Counted from the stretch's first letter, positions 1 to 6,851 are shown. The stretch is DNA of 8,578 bases from Puniceicoccales bacterium (GCA_031282565.1 JAITDL010000045.1:1-8578); one strand, 5' to 3'. Translations and numbers: made by a program. Notes: generated by a model not told the origin, from the letters alone.

Positions 1-2
1 AG

Positions 3-32
3 AGCGTGACCAAGCCGATGGCGCAGCAGTGA
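3..32 (+). other. possible 3' end of a small gene lying upstream
   Basis: Reading from base 3 gives nine codons (SVTKPMAQQ) and a TGA at 30-32. The DNA around this stop (GATGGCG...GCA, then AATT...GTTCTG about 20-30 nt later) resembles the DNA at the 3' end of the next small gene (around 415-453). The layout therefore suggests that another member of the tandem small-gene family ends here. Only nine codons are visible and a second frame is also open up to a TGA near base 89, so this is weak and rests on the repeat context alone. Confidence 0.2.
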
Positions 33-50
33 GCGACATTCCAGCGCAAA

Positions 51-106
51 TAATTGCCGTTCTGCCTGTTACGCAGCTTTGCCATTGACAAACGGGCAAA
101 TTTAAT
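51..106 (+). repeat. intergenic repeat, copy A (before first small gene)
   Basis: This is the first of three diverged copies of an intergenic module. In order it contains an AATT motif, GTTCTG at 59-64, a TGTTACG-like motif, TTGACA at 85-90 and a GGGCAAATTTAAT stretch. Copy C (859-918) has the same elements with identical GTTCTG-to-TTGACA spacing of 26 nt. The repeat separates tandem small genes, so it most likely arose when the gene plus its promoter was duplicated. Confidence 0.6.
85..90 (+). promoter_or_regulatory. TTGACA -35-like box for first small gene
   Basis: This is a perfect TTGACA whose first base lies 34 nt before the GTG start at 119. If it is a sigma-70 -35 box, transcription would begin at or beside the start codon, giving a leaderless mRNA. 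The hexamer 17 nt downstream (ATGGCG) is not a TATAAT-like -10. The same spacing recurs at four other small genes in the window, which makes chance unlikely. Confidence 0.6.
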
Positions 107-118
107 CATGGCGCGACC

Positions 119-454
119 GTGGATAAATTCGAGAACGCCGTAGCCCTTGGCAATCTTAGCAAACTCACTCCCGCTGAACGCGCTACTTTGTATGCGCGCG
201 ACAACTATGGGAATGTTTGTTTAGCAACCGTGACGCCAACGCGCAGAAGGAAAACTGCCACAGTCGTTTTCGTTCAGCCTGAAGACAATTTTCCAGCTAC
301 GCTGCGGGAAAACTTTGGCGCCAAACCGGGAAATCTAATTCCAATTTTCGCATCAATGGAAAACGGCGAACACATGCGCGTTGGCAGGTTTCCGCTGGCA
401 AGCAGGGCACCGGCAGATGGCGGCAATAGATCGCCTAATTCGTTGCTGTTCTGA
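119..454 (+). CDS. small uncharacterised protein, tandem family member 1
   Basis: This gene encodes 111 aa from a GTG start. I chose that start because it is the first in-frame start after the upstream repeat and falls 34 nt from TTGACA; no Shine-Dalgarno site is present. The function is not recognised. The protein is soluble in appearance, with no signal peptide or membrane segment. Residues 17-41 (LTP...L-Y-A-R-D-N-Y-G-N-V...T-P-T) align with residues 8-32 of the next protein (IPQ...L-F-V-Y-D-C-C-G-N-V...P-T), followed in both by a basic K/R-rich patch. A second shared block is H-x-x-V-G-x-F near residue 85. The gene ends inside the intergenic repeat, whose AATTC...TTCTGA encodes the last residues NSLLF and the stop. 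A TTTGGCGCCAAA palindrome (314-325) lies within the coding sequence. Confidence 0.7.
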   Translation: MDKFENAVALGNLSKLTPAERATLYARDNYGNVCLATVTPTRRRKTATVVFVQPEDNFPATLRENFGAKPGNLIPIFASMENGEHMRVGRFPLASRAPADGGNRSPNSLLF

Positions 455-469
455 ACTTTAACATTGACA
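436..469 (+). repeat. intergenic repeat, copy B (between first and second small genes)
   Basis: This copy contains AATTCGTTGCTGTTCTGA, which differs from copy C (AATTCATTGTTGTTCTGA) at only two positions, and then TTGACA at 464-469. GTTCTG to TTGACA is 16 nt here but 26 nt in copies A and C. The difference is 10 nt, close to one DNA helical turn. The 5' part of the copy encodes the C-terminus of the first small protein. Confidence 0.6.
464..469 (+). promoter_or_regulatory. TTGACA -35-like box for second small gene
   Basis: This TTGACA starts 34 nt before the ATG at 498. Unlike the other members, this gene also has a plausible Shine-Dalgarno sequence, AGGTGA at 489-494, a few bases before the ATG. 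Its mRNA may therefore carry a short leader, which would place the true transcription start upstream of the position implied by the box. Confidence 0.5.
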
Positions 470-497
470 AACAACCAATAAAAAGTCAGGTGAAATA

Positions 498-818
498 ATG
501 GAACAAATGAAAGCTGTACCGATCCCACAGGGCGTTCAGTTGTTCGTCTATGACTGCTGCGGAAATGTGCGCCACATCACGCAAATTCCAACCAAAAAGA
601 TAAAAACAAAAAAAGCTACCCTGGACGATCAAGACGGAGACTTAATAAGCATGTTGAATAAATGGTTTGCTGCGCTCAAAGGCGGGAAAGTTCCAGCCTA
701 TTTCAGCAACGGACCAGGACATTTGGCCTACGTCGGCGACTTCATAATTTGCGACCGAGACACACGGCTGTCTCCGTGCGAGATGGCAAGACGGAAGCGC
801 CAAGCCGTTCCCCAGTGA
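498..818 (+). CDS. small uncharacterised protein, tandem family member 2
   Basis: This gene encodes 106 aa from an ATG with AGGTGA just upstream, the only convincing Shine-Dalgarno among the small genes. It is not a known family. Residues 10-32 (P-Q-G...L-F-V-Y-D-C-C-G-N-V-R-H-I-T-Q-I-P-T) match the first small protein and, more loosely, the third (P-D-G...L-L-G-N-D-G). They are followed by a lysine-rich stretch, a W-F-A-A helix near 56-59 and the C-terminal block H-L-A-Y-V-G-D-F with R-L-S-P-x-E near residue 90. That last block resembles the C-termini of the genes at 7318-7602 and 7595-7798 (L-T-x-x-D-L). No signal peptide or membrane segment is evident. Past its stop, a different frame through the repeat still encodes CNSLLF and a stop, the ending used by member 1. 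The original 3' end may have been lost to a frameshift. Confidence 0.7.
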   Translation: MEQMKAVPIPQGVQLFVYDCCGNVRHITQIPTKKIKTKKATLDDQDGDLISMLNKWFAALKGGKVPAYFSNGPGHLAYVGDFIICDRDTRLSPCEMARRKRQAVPQ

Positions 819-858
819 CTGCGTCCTGCCGGCAACGGATATTTCGCCAACAGAAGTG

Positions 859-918
859 CAATTCATTGTTGTTCTGATGTTTACGAAATTTAACCGTTGA
901 CAGGTGCGCAATTTTAAT
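859..918 (+). repeat. intergenic repeat, copy C (between second and third small genes)
   Basis: The order is AATTCATTGTTGTTCTGA, a TGTTTACG motif, TTTAACCG, TTGACA (897-902) and GTGCGCAATTTTAAT. It has the same element order and 26-nt internal spacing as copy A, and near identity to copy B at its left end. The similarity to copy B may reach further left into the CGGCAA...CGCC stretch near 831-850. Confidence 0.6.
897..902 (+). promoter_or_regulatory. TTGACA -35-like box for third small gene
   Basis: This TTGACA begins 35 nt before the ATG at 932, but only 20 nt before an earlier in-frame ATG at 917. As a -35 box it would place transcription initiation near 932, so it argues for 932 as the real start. 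The hexamer 17 nt downstream (CAGCCA) is not a canonical -10. Confidence 0.55.
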
Positions 919-931
919 GCAGCCATCCGCC

Positions 932-1195
932 ATGGGCACATTCGAAACTTTTCAGATAGGCTGTCCTGATGGATTTTTTTTGCTTGGCAACGACGGCAGT
1001 AAACATCCGGTCACCATAACTCATTCACCGGATGGAAATATCAAATTCAATCCCAACTCAGGCGTAACCATTGATGAAACTTTTTTCCGACAGTTTTGCC
1101 ATGCGGACTTAAAATTTTATGTATGCGTAGCCGGCATCAATGGCAAACCAATGCTCGTATACACTTTTCCAGTGCAACTCCCCAAATTTGGGTAA
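932..1195 (+). CDS. small uncharacterised protein, tandem family member 3
   Basis: This gene encodes 87 aa from ATG 932. Starting at the in-frame ATG 917 would add five residues. I prefer 932 because it lies 35 nt from TTGACA, as in the other members, whereas 917 would fall inside the promoter. The family is not recognised. The N-terminus C-P-D-G-F-F-L-L-G-N-D-G matches the P-x-G...D-x-x-G motif of members 1 and 2 and resembles C-P-A-D-F in the gene at 6930. Residues 37-60 (I-K-F-N-P-N...F-F...A-D-L-K-F-Y-V) align with I-K-L-N-V-N...R-F-F...E-E-L-N-Y-F-L in the 7318-7602 protein, linking the two clusters. It ends 34 nt before the stop of the converging 1194-aa gene. Confidence 0.7.
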   Translation: MGTFETFQIGCPDGFFLLGNDGSKHPVTITHSPDGNIKFNPNSGVTIDETFFRQFCHADLKFYVCVAGINGKPMLVYTFPVQLPKFG

Positions 1196-1229
1196 TGGCG
1201 GCGCAATTCAGAGTGAAGCACGTAGCTGG

Positions 1230-4200
1230 CTAGACATCAGGCGCACTTTGTATTGTATCGCCGTACCCATGAATAATGTGTTTTACCACTCCGATAAATA
1301 AACCCTCCGCATCTTTGTTTCCATCTTTCGCCATGGCTGCGAGAGCTAGTAAAATTTGTCTTCTGCATAGTTTATTAGCGGCTTTGGCGATGGCATCACG
1401 TCCCCCTTCTGCGAATTCGGTGACGCATTCTCCGACAAATTTGTAAAATTTTTCTTTTGTCAGTTCGGCCTTTCTGCCATCCATTTTTTTTCGTGCATTT
1501 ACTCTCTCAGCCTCAAGTCTCGTTTTATCATCCGGCGATGAAACACTTTCTTTTAGTTGTGTCCTGGCCATATTGTATTCAGCATCAAATTCAAGATACT
1601 GTTTGTCAGCTTTTGCTTCACTATCCGTCACGATGAAGCCATCAGCACTAGCACTACAAAATCTTCCCAGGACTTCACATTCTGACTGTCCCTTCATGTA
1701 CACAAGAATCATTTTAGGAGAAGCGGACAACGGAAGACCAGCACTTTTCATTGCTGTCACGGCCGCAGAACAGTTATTGGGGAAGAAATTAATTATGGCA
1801 TTTTCGGCAACATTAAGTCCGTTTACATGCGGCTCTCTAAATAGCTCTCCAATTTTCGCATCATAACTACCACCGTGCTTCTTTAATGCCTGTATGATTT
1901 TGCCGAATAGTTCATTATTCCCAGCCAGCTGCTGCAAAACACTCTCATTAAAATCGAGACGCCACCTATAATTGCTGCTTGGAAAATTATATAGCGCGTT
2001 CCCGACAACTGAGAGCAGCTTTGTTTTCGCTATGAAATTCAGACCAGCAAAAAACTTGATAAAGTCGTCAGTATGTATATCGTCGAATACAGATTGGCAA
2101 AACCATACGCATCCGCTAATCATAGCGGCAAAAAAAGAGATCGCGAATTTACCTTTTGCCTTATCACAATCTTTGTTTATTTCATCAATTAGTGCTTTTA
2201 GTCCTTTATCATTTTCAAACATTTCCAATGCTGTGAGCGTATCGCATTCCTTAAGTACGCATATAGCAATAGATTCATAATCTTTTTCGCTAATTTCTAC
2301 CCTTTTCTTGTGCGCAAATTTCATGAGTCCAGCTAGGAGTTCTGGTTCGCAGTCGCCATTGCAGAATTTCTCGATGCCTAGTATCTGCTTTTCAAGTGCC
2401 TCTCGGCCTCGTGCAATATCTCCTAGCGCTTCAATTATCTTGTGCCCATGTTGAGTACGCAAAATGTCTGCAAATGCATCAACTTCTAGAATGCCATTTA
2501 TTGTATGCGCTATTTCACTATTATTTTCCGCAAGATAAAACAGATGATAGCAACCTGCTGCCCCACTAAGAAGTGCTGCCAATGACAGCCGGTCATTTAA
2601 TATAAGTTTGACAACTTCAACCCACGGCTCGACTTCGTAAGTAAGACATCCTTTGTCATCTCTGCGGATGCCCATCCAAACACTTGAATTTGCCATAGCC
2701 GCCAAAAACTCCACGTCTTTTGCCAAATGTTCTCTAGCCCAGTCCTGTCCTGCATCGGTCTCGATAAATATCCGGAAACGATTGCGGCCGCTTTGCTCGG
2801 CGGGATGAAATATATCAATCACTTTCATACCGCCATTAACCAAGATGCTCGCAAGAATGTCGTTTACTGCTTTAGTATCAGCTTGACTGTTGGTTCTAGG
2901 GTTAGTTAGGAAGTCAATCACTCCACTGTCTGGAATCTTCATCGTTTCTACAATTAGTTTGGCTGCAATGGTTGGATCAAGTGATTTAAGCCATTCTAAC
3001 ATTCTCGCGCGACCTTGTTCATCTGTTGCGAGGCAAATCGCAGAAAATACCGACCGGGATTTCTGTATAGCGAAAAACGTCTCAACCTTAGCGGCAAGAG
3101 CTTTCACCGCCTCTTGGGGAGGTAGGCTAAGCACGAAATCAATGTACTCATCGCTAGAAAAGAACGCGTTAAAGAGTGCAATTATTGCACCTTTCGCATT
3201 TTTGTGTTTAACTTCGCCAACTATCTCTGCACATGTTTTGCCTTTTTCATTTGCATACTCTAATATGCGGTTATAGAGTGCAAAATTTTCTTCGTATGTA
3301 CGGCGCTCTGCGTATTCTTTAACCTTTTCGACGCCAACTCCATCCAAATACTCCACCGCACCTTCGACATTACCATCATCAAGCATTGCAAGAAACCCAT
3401 CAAATGTCCGTTCACTGGCCGGCGGGAGCGCTCCAGGTTCGACCGGATTCACACTAAAACATAAATCTCTCAGGCCTTTCAAGTCGGCTATGAGTTTGTA
3501 GCTGGATAATTTGCCTTCTCTGTGTATGGCCTCCAGTCTGTCAATTATTGATGGCCGCCCGCCAAAAGTGCCAATGAAAAACTTACGCAAAGCAGCGTTG
3601 TTTTTAGACATCTCCAGATACCGGCGGTCAGTTTTCCCACTATTTAGCAGTATAACCGCCGCCGCCACATACGTCTCATGATCAGGATTTCTCGAGAGAA
3701 CTCCTCCTAGGGCGTCGCAAGTATCAGCAAGTGTTGATATGAACATATGACAATGTTTTTCGTAGGCAGATATAGGGAGTTCGGTAAGCTTTTGAAACTT
3801 ATCAAAGATAGGCGACAGAGCAACAAGCACGTCGAGATACTTGAAATTCTTTCTGGCCGCAACGATTATCTTCCTGATTAAATCGGTGTGCTCAGCCATA
3901 AATAACTCATGCCAATGTGCTGCACGACTGGATAACAACCTAAGGACTGCCTCAATTTCGTCGCCAGTTGTAATCGTTCCATTCTCTATGCCTGCAATTA
4001 GGCTCGGCGCTCGATCCAACAGTGCAGCAAATGCAGCATCCAGAGCAGGGTCGCCGGAAGATGCCTGGACGACAACCGGCTGTGAAATTACAGACACAGC
4101 CGGAGTATGCGAAAATACAGGCGCCTGTACATTTACCGCCCGCGGCACCGGAGGCGGCTTGGGTACAGACACAGGTGCAGCAGCCACTTTCACCGGCGGA

Positions 4201-4814
4201 ACTATGATTGGTGAGCTGGAATCAATTACACTTCCATCCGAGCCAGATTCGCCTCCGTCGCTCAGCTGCATACCATCGCCGCTACCAGACACGCTTGGAT
4301 TTGGTTGAGCAATACTTCCATCGCCACTCACACTTCCACTTACTGGAGCACCATCTCCGGTGGGTGGCGTAATAGCAGATCCGGTACTTCCTGCGTCGGC
4401 GCCACCTAGTTCAAGTTTCTCGGCCGCCGCTCCACCAGGTGGCGCTGGAACTTTGGCTGCCACTTTGCCGTTTGTCAGCGAACACATCACCGCCCCAAAT
4501 GGAACGCGCGGGTTATTTTTGTTGAAAAATGCAAGAACAAAAATGACCAGCCAATATATCCCAACAGTTATGATCGTGAGAAGTACAACGACAGCACATT
4601 CAGGATTAGAGAGTTTGAAACTTACACCACTTGCACTGCAGGCCTTGGCGATATCATTTGGCGTAGCATCTGTAAATGCACGTGCAAACTTCATATACGA
4701 CTTGTTGCCAATGCCTGGATCTGTAGCACCAAGTCGCGTCATTTGCCATTGATCGCAAAATTTATTGAGACTGTCAACCTTCAAAATGTGTGCGCAAAAC
4801 TGCAGAATTTTCAT
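1230..4814 (-). CDS. large unknown protein: one membrane segment, Pro/Ser/Gly linker, long helical region
   Basis: This gene encodes 1194 aa, and no family is recognised. Visible architecture: a short cysteine-containing N-terminus (1-72); one strongly hydrophobic segment at about 73-97 (CAVVVLLTIITVGIYWLVIF and on) followed by the basic K-N-N-P-R; and a low-complexity linker at about 118-250. The linker is Gly/Ala/Pro-rich, then Ser/Gly/Asp-rich with GSVSGDGS-like units, then Pro/Val-rich (VPKPPPVP). From about 255 to the end the sequence alternates short amphipathic segments and looks like a helical array or solenoid, with a charged, possibly coiled-coil stretch at about 1077-1120. There is no Walker, protease or nuclease motif that I can see. 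There is no classical cleavable signal peptide, and the hydrophobic segment could act as a membrane anchor. The start ATG at 4814 lacks a clear Shine-Dalgarno. The gene looks AT-richer than accA and oppB. A surface or host-interaction role is conceivable but purely inferential. Confidence 0.85.
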   Translation of the reverse strand: MKILQFCAHILKVDSLNKFCDQWQMTRLGATDPGIGNKSYMKFARAFTDATPNDIAKACSASGVSFKLSNPECAVVVLLTIITVGIYWLVIFVLAFFNKNNPRVPFGAVMCSLTNGKVAAKVPAPPGGAAAEKLELGGADAGSTGSAITPPTGDGAPVSGSVSGDGSIAQPNPSVSGSGDGMQLSDGGESGSDGSVIDSSSPIIVPPVKVAAAPVSVPKPPPVPRAVNVQAPVFSHTPAVSVISQPVVVQASSGDPALDAAFAALLDRAPSLIAGIENGTITTGDEIEAVLRLLSSRAAHWHELFMAEHTDLIRKIIVAARKNFKYLDVLVALSPIFDKFQKLTELPISAYEKHCHMFISTLADTCDALGGVLSRNPDHETYVAAAVILLNSGKTDRRYLEMSKNNAALRKFFIGTFGGRPSIIDRLEAIHREGKLSSYKLIADLKGLRDLCFSVNPVEPGALPPASERTFDGFLAMLDDGNVEGAVEYLDGVGVEKVKEYAERRTYEENFALYNRILEYANEKGKTCAEIVGEVKHKNAKGAIIALFNAFFSSDEYIDFVLSLPPQEAVKALAAKVETFFAIQKSRSVFSAICLATDEQGRARMLEWLKSLDPTIAAKLIVETMKIPDSGVIDFLTNPRTNSQADTKAVNDILASILVNGGMKVIDIFHPAEQSGRNRFRIFIETDAGQDWAREHLAKDVEFLAAMANSSVWMGIRRDDKGCLTYEVEPWVEVVKLILNDRLSLAALLSGAAGCYHLFYLAENNSEIAHTINGILEVDAFADILRTQHGHKIIEALGDIARGREALEKQILGIEKFCNGDCEPELLAGLMKFAHKKRVEISEKDYESIAICVLKECDTLTALEMFENDKGLKALIDEINKDCDKAKGKFAISFFAAMISGCVWFCQSVFDDIHTDDFIKFFAGLNFIAKTKLLSVVGNALYNFPSSNYRWRLDFNESVLQQLAGNNELFGKIIQALKKHGGSYDAKIGELFREPHVNGLNVAENAIINFFPNNCSAAVTAMKSAGLPLSASPKMILVYMKGQSECEVLGRFCSASADGFIVTDSEAKADKQYLEFDAEYNMARTQLKESVSSPDDKTRLEAERVNARKKMDGRKAELTKEKFYKFVGECVTEFAEGGRDAIAKAANKLCRRQILLALAAMAKDGNKDAEGLFIGVVKHIIHGYGDTIQSAPDV

Positions 4815-4823
4815 TCATCGCCG

Positions 4824-4852
4824 GTGAAAGCCTGACAACTTTTCACAAAGTT
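4824..4852. promoter_or_regulatory. two overlapping inverted repeats in the divergent intergenic region
   Basis: AACTTT (4837-4842), a TCAC loop and AAAGTT (4847-4852) form a perfect 6-bp inverted repeat. It overlaps a second one, GTGAAAG (4824-4830) and CTTTTCAC (4839-4846), with one unpaired base. They share the CTTTTCAC segment, so the two structures exclude each other. They lie 10-38 bp upstream of the 1194-aa gene's ATG and 50-75 bp before the TTGACA of accA. They could be an operator for either gene or a leader hairpin for the minus-strand gene. The function is inferred from position only. Confidence 0.4.
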
Positions 4853-4899
4853 AACCTCTGCCATAGGCACAGCATATCAAGCGCCACAGATTTGCGCAC

Positions 4900-4905
4900 T
4901 TGACA
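4900..4905 (+). promoter_or_regulatory. TTGACA -35-like box upstream of accA
   Basis: This is a perfect TTGACA 51 nt before the accA ATG. It would give a leader of roughly 15 nt if it is a normal -35 box, long enough to include the weak CGGAAC that precedes the ATG. No TATAAT-like hexamer lies 16-18 nt downstream. The TTG of this box is also an in-frame start-like codon for accA, but it is better explained as promoter. Confidence 0.45.
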
Positions 4906-4950
4906 ATTTGGTTGCACGCCGCCCAAGTTTGCCACATCTTCGGAACGTCG

Positions 4951-5910
4951 ATGTGCAGTGACCTAGATGCTGAATTGCCATTGCGGAGTCTCGAAACCCA
5001 ATTGGCTGAGCTGCGACGCAGTTCGGAGGAATCCCACGTGGATGTGTCTGAAGAGATTGCGGCCATCGAGGAAAAAATCGTCGAACTGCGCCGGGAGCTG
5101 TACCAGCAGCTAGGCATCTGGGACCGCATCCAGCTGGCACGCCATCCGCAGCGGCCCTACGCCATGGACTACATCGAACGCATTTTTACAGATTTTCAGG
5201 AAATTCACGGAGACAGACTCTTCGGCGATGACGCCGCCATCGTGTGCGGCCCGGCACTGTTTAGGGGGAATCCGCTGATGGTCATCGGCCAGCAGAAGGG
5301 CCGCAACGTCAAAGAAAACATTCGCCGCAATTTTGGCTGTCCACACCCTGAAGGCTATCGCAAGGCACTTCGTGCAATGAAATTAGCTGAAAAATTTTCC
5401 ATGCCCATCGTTGCGCTCATTGACACCGCTGGAGCTTACCCTGGAATTGGTTCCGAGGAGCGGCACATAGGCGCCGCCATAGCAAACAACTTGATGGAAA
5501 TGATTGCCATTGACGTCCCAATGGTCGGCGCCGTCATAGGTGAAGGCGGCTCAGGTGGCGCCCTGGGCATAGCGGTAGTAGACAGATTGCTCGTGCTTGA
5601 AAATGCGTACTATTCAGTGATTTCACCGGAGGGATGTGCCGCCATACTGTGGAAGGACAGATCAAAGGCGGCCGATGCGGCAAGTTCACTACGGCTCGAT
5701 CCGTCCAAATTGCTGGAGTTTTCCATCGCCGATGAAATAGTGCCAGAACCAATCGGCGGAGCGCACCTTGACCACGACGGCGCAGCGGAAATTCTCGGCG
5801 AAGCCATCGCAAGACATCTGGAAGAACTTAGAAAATCTACGAATCTTCTGGAAAACCGCTACCTACGCTACCGCTCCATTGGAGCTCACGAAACGATCGA
5901 CATGCCATAG
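4951..5910 (+). CDS. accA: acetyl-CoA carboxylase carboxyltransferase subunit alpha
   Basis: AccA pairs with AccD to transfer the carboxyl group from carboxybiotin on AccB (BCCP) to acetyl-CoA, making malonyl-CoA for fatty acid synthesis in the cytoplasm. From ATG 4951 the protein is 319 aa, exactly the length of E. coli AccA. Visible family features are the helical N-terminus (about 9-50), QQKGR at 114-118, NFGCPHPEGYRKALR at 127-141, DTAGAYPG at 158-165, GEGGSGGAL at 197-205 and SPEGCAAILWKD at 225-236. These are the crotonase-fold acetyl-CoA binding elements expected of the alpha subunit. The frame stays open upstream to a TTG at 4900, but those 17 codons do not look like AccA and begin in a TTGACA box. 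No accD or accBC is nearby, which is common. The permease gene follows after 2 nt, so the two are probably cotranscribed. Confidence 0.97.
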   Translation: MCSDLDAELPLRSLETQLAELRRSSEESHVDVSEEIAAIEEKIVELRRELYQQLGIWDRIQLARHPQRPYAMDYIERIFTDFQEIHGDRLFGDDAAIVCGPALFRGNPLMVIGQQKGRNVKENIRRNFGCPHPEGYRKALRAMKLAEKFSMPIVALIDTAGAYPGIGSEERHIGAAIANNLMEMIAIDVPMVGAVIGEGGSGGALGIAVVDRLLVLENAYYSVISPEGCAAILWKDRSKAADAASSLRLDPSKLLEFSIADEIVPEPIGGAHLDHDGAAEILGEAIARHLEELRKSTNLLENRYLRYRSIGAHETIDMP

Positions 5911-5912
5911 AG

Positions 5913-6851
5913 ATGTACCGCCCACTGCAGATTTGTTTGAAACTTCTCCGCAAGGCCACCAGGTCTGCGCTTCTGCTGCTGATAGTCGTAACCGCCGCAT
6001 TTGCCATGATGCGCGCCGTGCCGGGCGGTCCATTCGATGGCGAACGGGAGCTGCCACCGCAGGCACGTGCCGCCATTGAGTCCTACTACGGCAGCGACAA
6101 ATCACCACTTGTGAGTTATTTCCACTACCTAACAAACGCAATTGGCGGCGATCTCGGACCCTCATTCCGCCAACTGGGTTGGTCAGTCGGCGAATTAATT
6201 TCCGACAAAATAGGCGCAAGCCTGGAACTTGGAGCCTACGCCATTCTGCTGGCGATTTGCATCGGCGTACCCATTGGATCGATGGCCGCACTCCATCCTC
6301 GGAAACTTGGCAGCCGCCTTTCCATGGCCGGCACCACACTCTTTTTATGCGCCCCGAGCTTTGCCCTTGGACCAATCCTGAGCTGCATTTTCGCAAGAAA
6401 CCTCCACTGGTTTCGCGCAATGGGATGGGACGACTGGCGCTGCAAAGTTTTACCGGCTATCACATTGGGGCTATTCCACGCGGCGTTCATCGCCAGGCTA
6501 ACACATAAATCGATGGCAAAGGAATTTTGCAGACCATACGTCAGAACGGCCCTGGCTAAGGGTCTTTCCATGGGTATGGTATTCCGCCGCCACATCTTCC
6601 GCAACGGCATAGGGCCAACCGTTGCCTACCTCGGACCAACCTGCGCCGGCGTCTTGAGCGGCACATTCGCCGTTGAAAACATTTTCCATATCCCTGGACT
6701 TGGCAGACTATTTGTCGAATCCATGTGCAACCGCGACTACGGCATCGTAACCGGAGTCGTGCTCACCTACGCTGCCATGATAATAGCATGCAATTTTTTG
6801 GCGGACTGCGCATTGGTGATGATAAATCCACAGCGCAGCACGGCGGATTAA
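5913..6851 (+). CDS. oppB: ABC transporter permease, oligopeptide type (OppB family)
   Basis: This is an inner-membrane permease of 312 aa (E. coli OppB is 306). It would form half of the channel of a peptide importer together with OppC, the ATPases OppD/OppF and a periplasmic binding protein. It has an N-terminal membrane helix with the signature MMRAVPGGPF-x-GERELPP, then GDLGPSF and several further hydrophobic segments. The EAA loop reads R-T-A-L-A-K-G-L-S-M-G...R-H-I-F-R-N-G-I-G-P, the ATPase contact site, followed by ENIFHIPGLGRLFVESMCNRDY, shown here in part as IPGLGRLF. Overall similarity to OppB is clear. ATG 5913 follows the accA stop by 2 nt, with only a weak AGAG before it. No oppA, C, D or F is in the window: the next gene is a small unknown. 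Partner genes must be elsewhere, or the locus has been broken up. Confidence 0.92.
   Translation: MYRPLQICLKLLRKATRSALLLLIVVTAAFAMMRAVPGGPFDGERELPPQARAAIESYYGSDKSPLVSYFHYLTNAIGGDLGPSFRQLGWSVGELISDKIGASLELGAYAILLAICIGVPIGSMAALHPRKLGSRLSMAGTTLFLCAPSFALGPILSCIFARNLHWFRAMGWDDWRCKVLPAITLGLFHAAFIARLTHKSMAKEFCRPYVRTALAKGLSMGMVFRRHIFRNGIGPTVAYLGPTCAGVLSGTFAVENIFHIPGLGRLFVESMCNRDYGIVTGVVLTYAAMIIACNFLADCALVMINPQRSTAD

Noticed and set aside
51..918. Integron-type cassette recombination sites between the small genes
   Set aside because: Small genes separated by similar short repeats suggest a cassette array, but the repeats have no long imperfect inverted structure and no paired GTTRRRY/RYYYAAC ends, and no integrase is visible. 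Tandem duplication explains them better.
51..918. CRISPR array
   Set aside because: There are only three diverged copies, spaced 380-430 bp apart with coding sequence between them. This is not short regular repeats with spacers.
3841..4308. 155-aa plus-strand open frame opposite the large gene
   Set aside because: It lies opposite the low-complexity linker of the 1194-aa protein. Its Thr/Gly/Ala-rich content follows from that composition, and no promoter or start signal supports it.
4900..4950. Longer AccA starting at TTG 4900
   Set aside because: The 17 extra residues do not look like AccA, the TTG is part of a TTGACA box, and the ATG at 4951 gives the usual 319-residue length.
5863..6420. 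185-aa minus-strand open frame opposite oppB
   Set aside because: It is the shadow of a clear OppB-family gene, and its arginine-, serine- and tryptophan-rich content is typical of an antisense frame.
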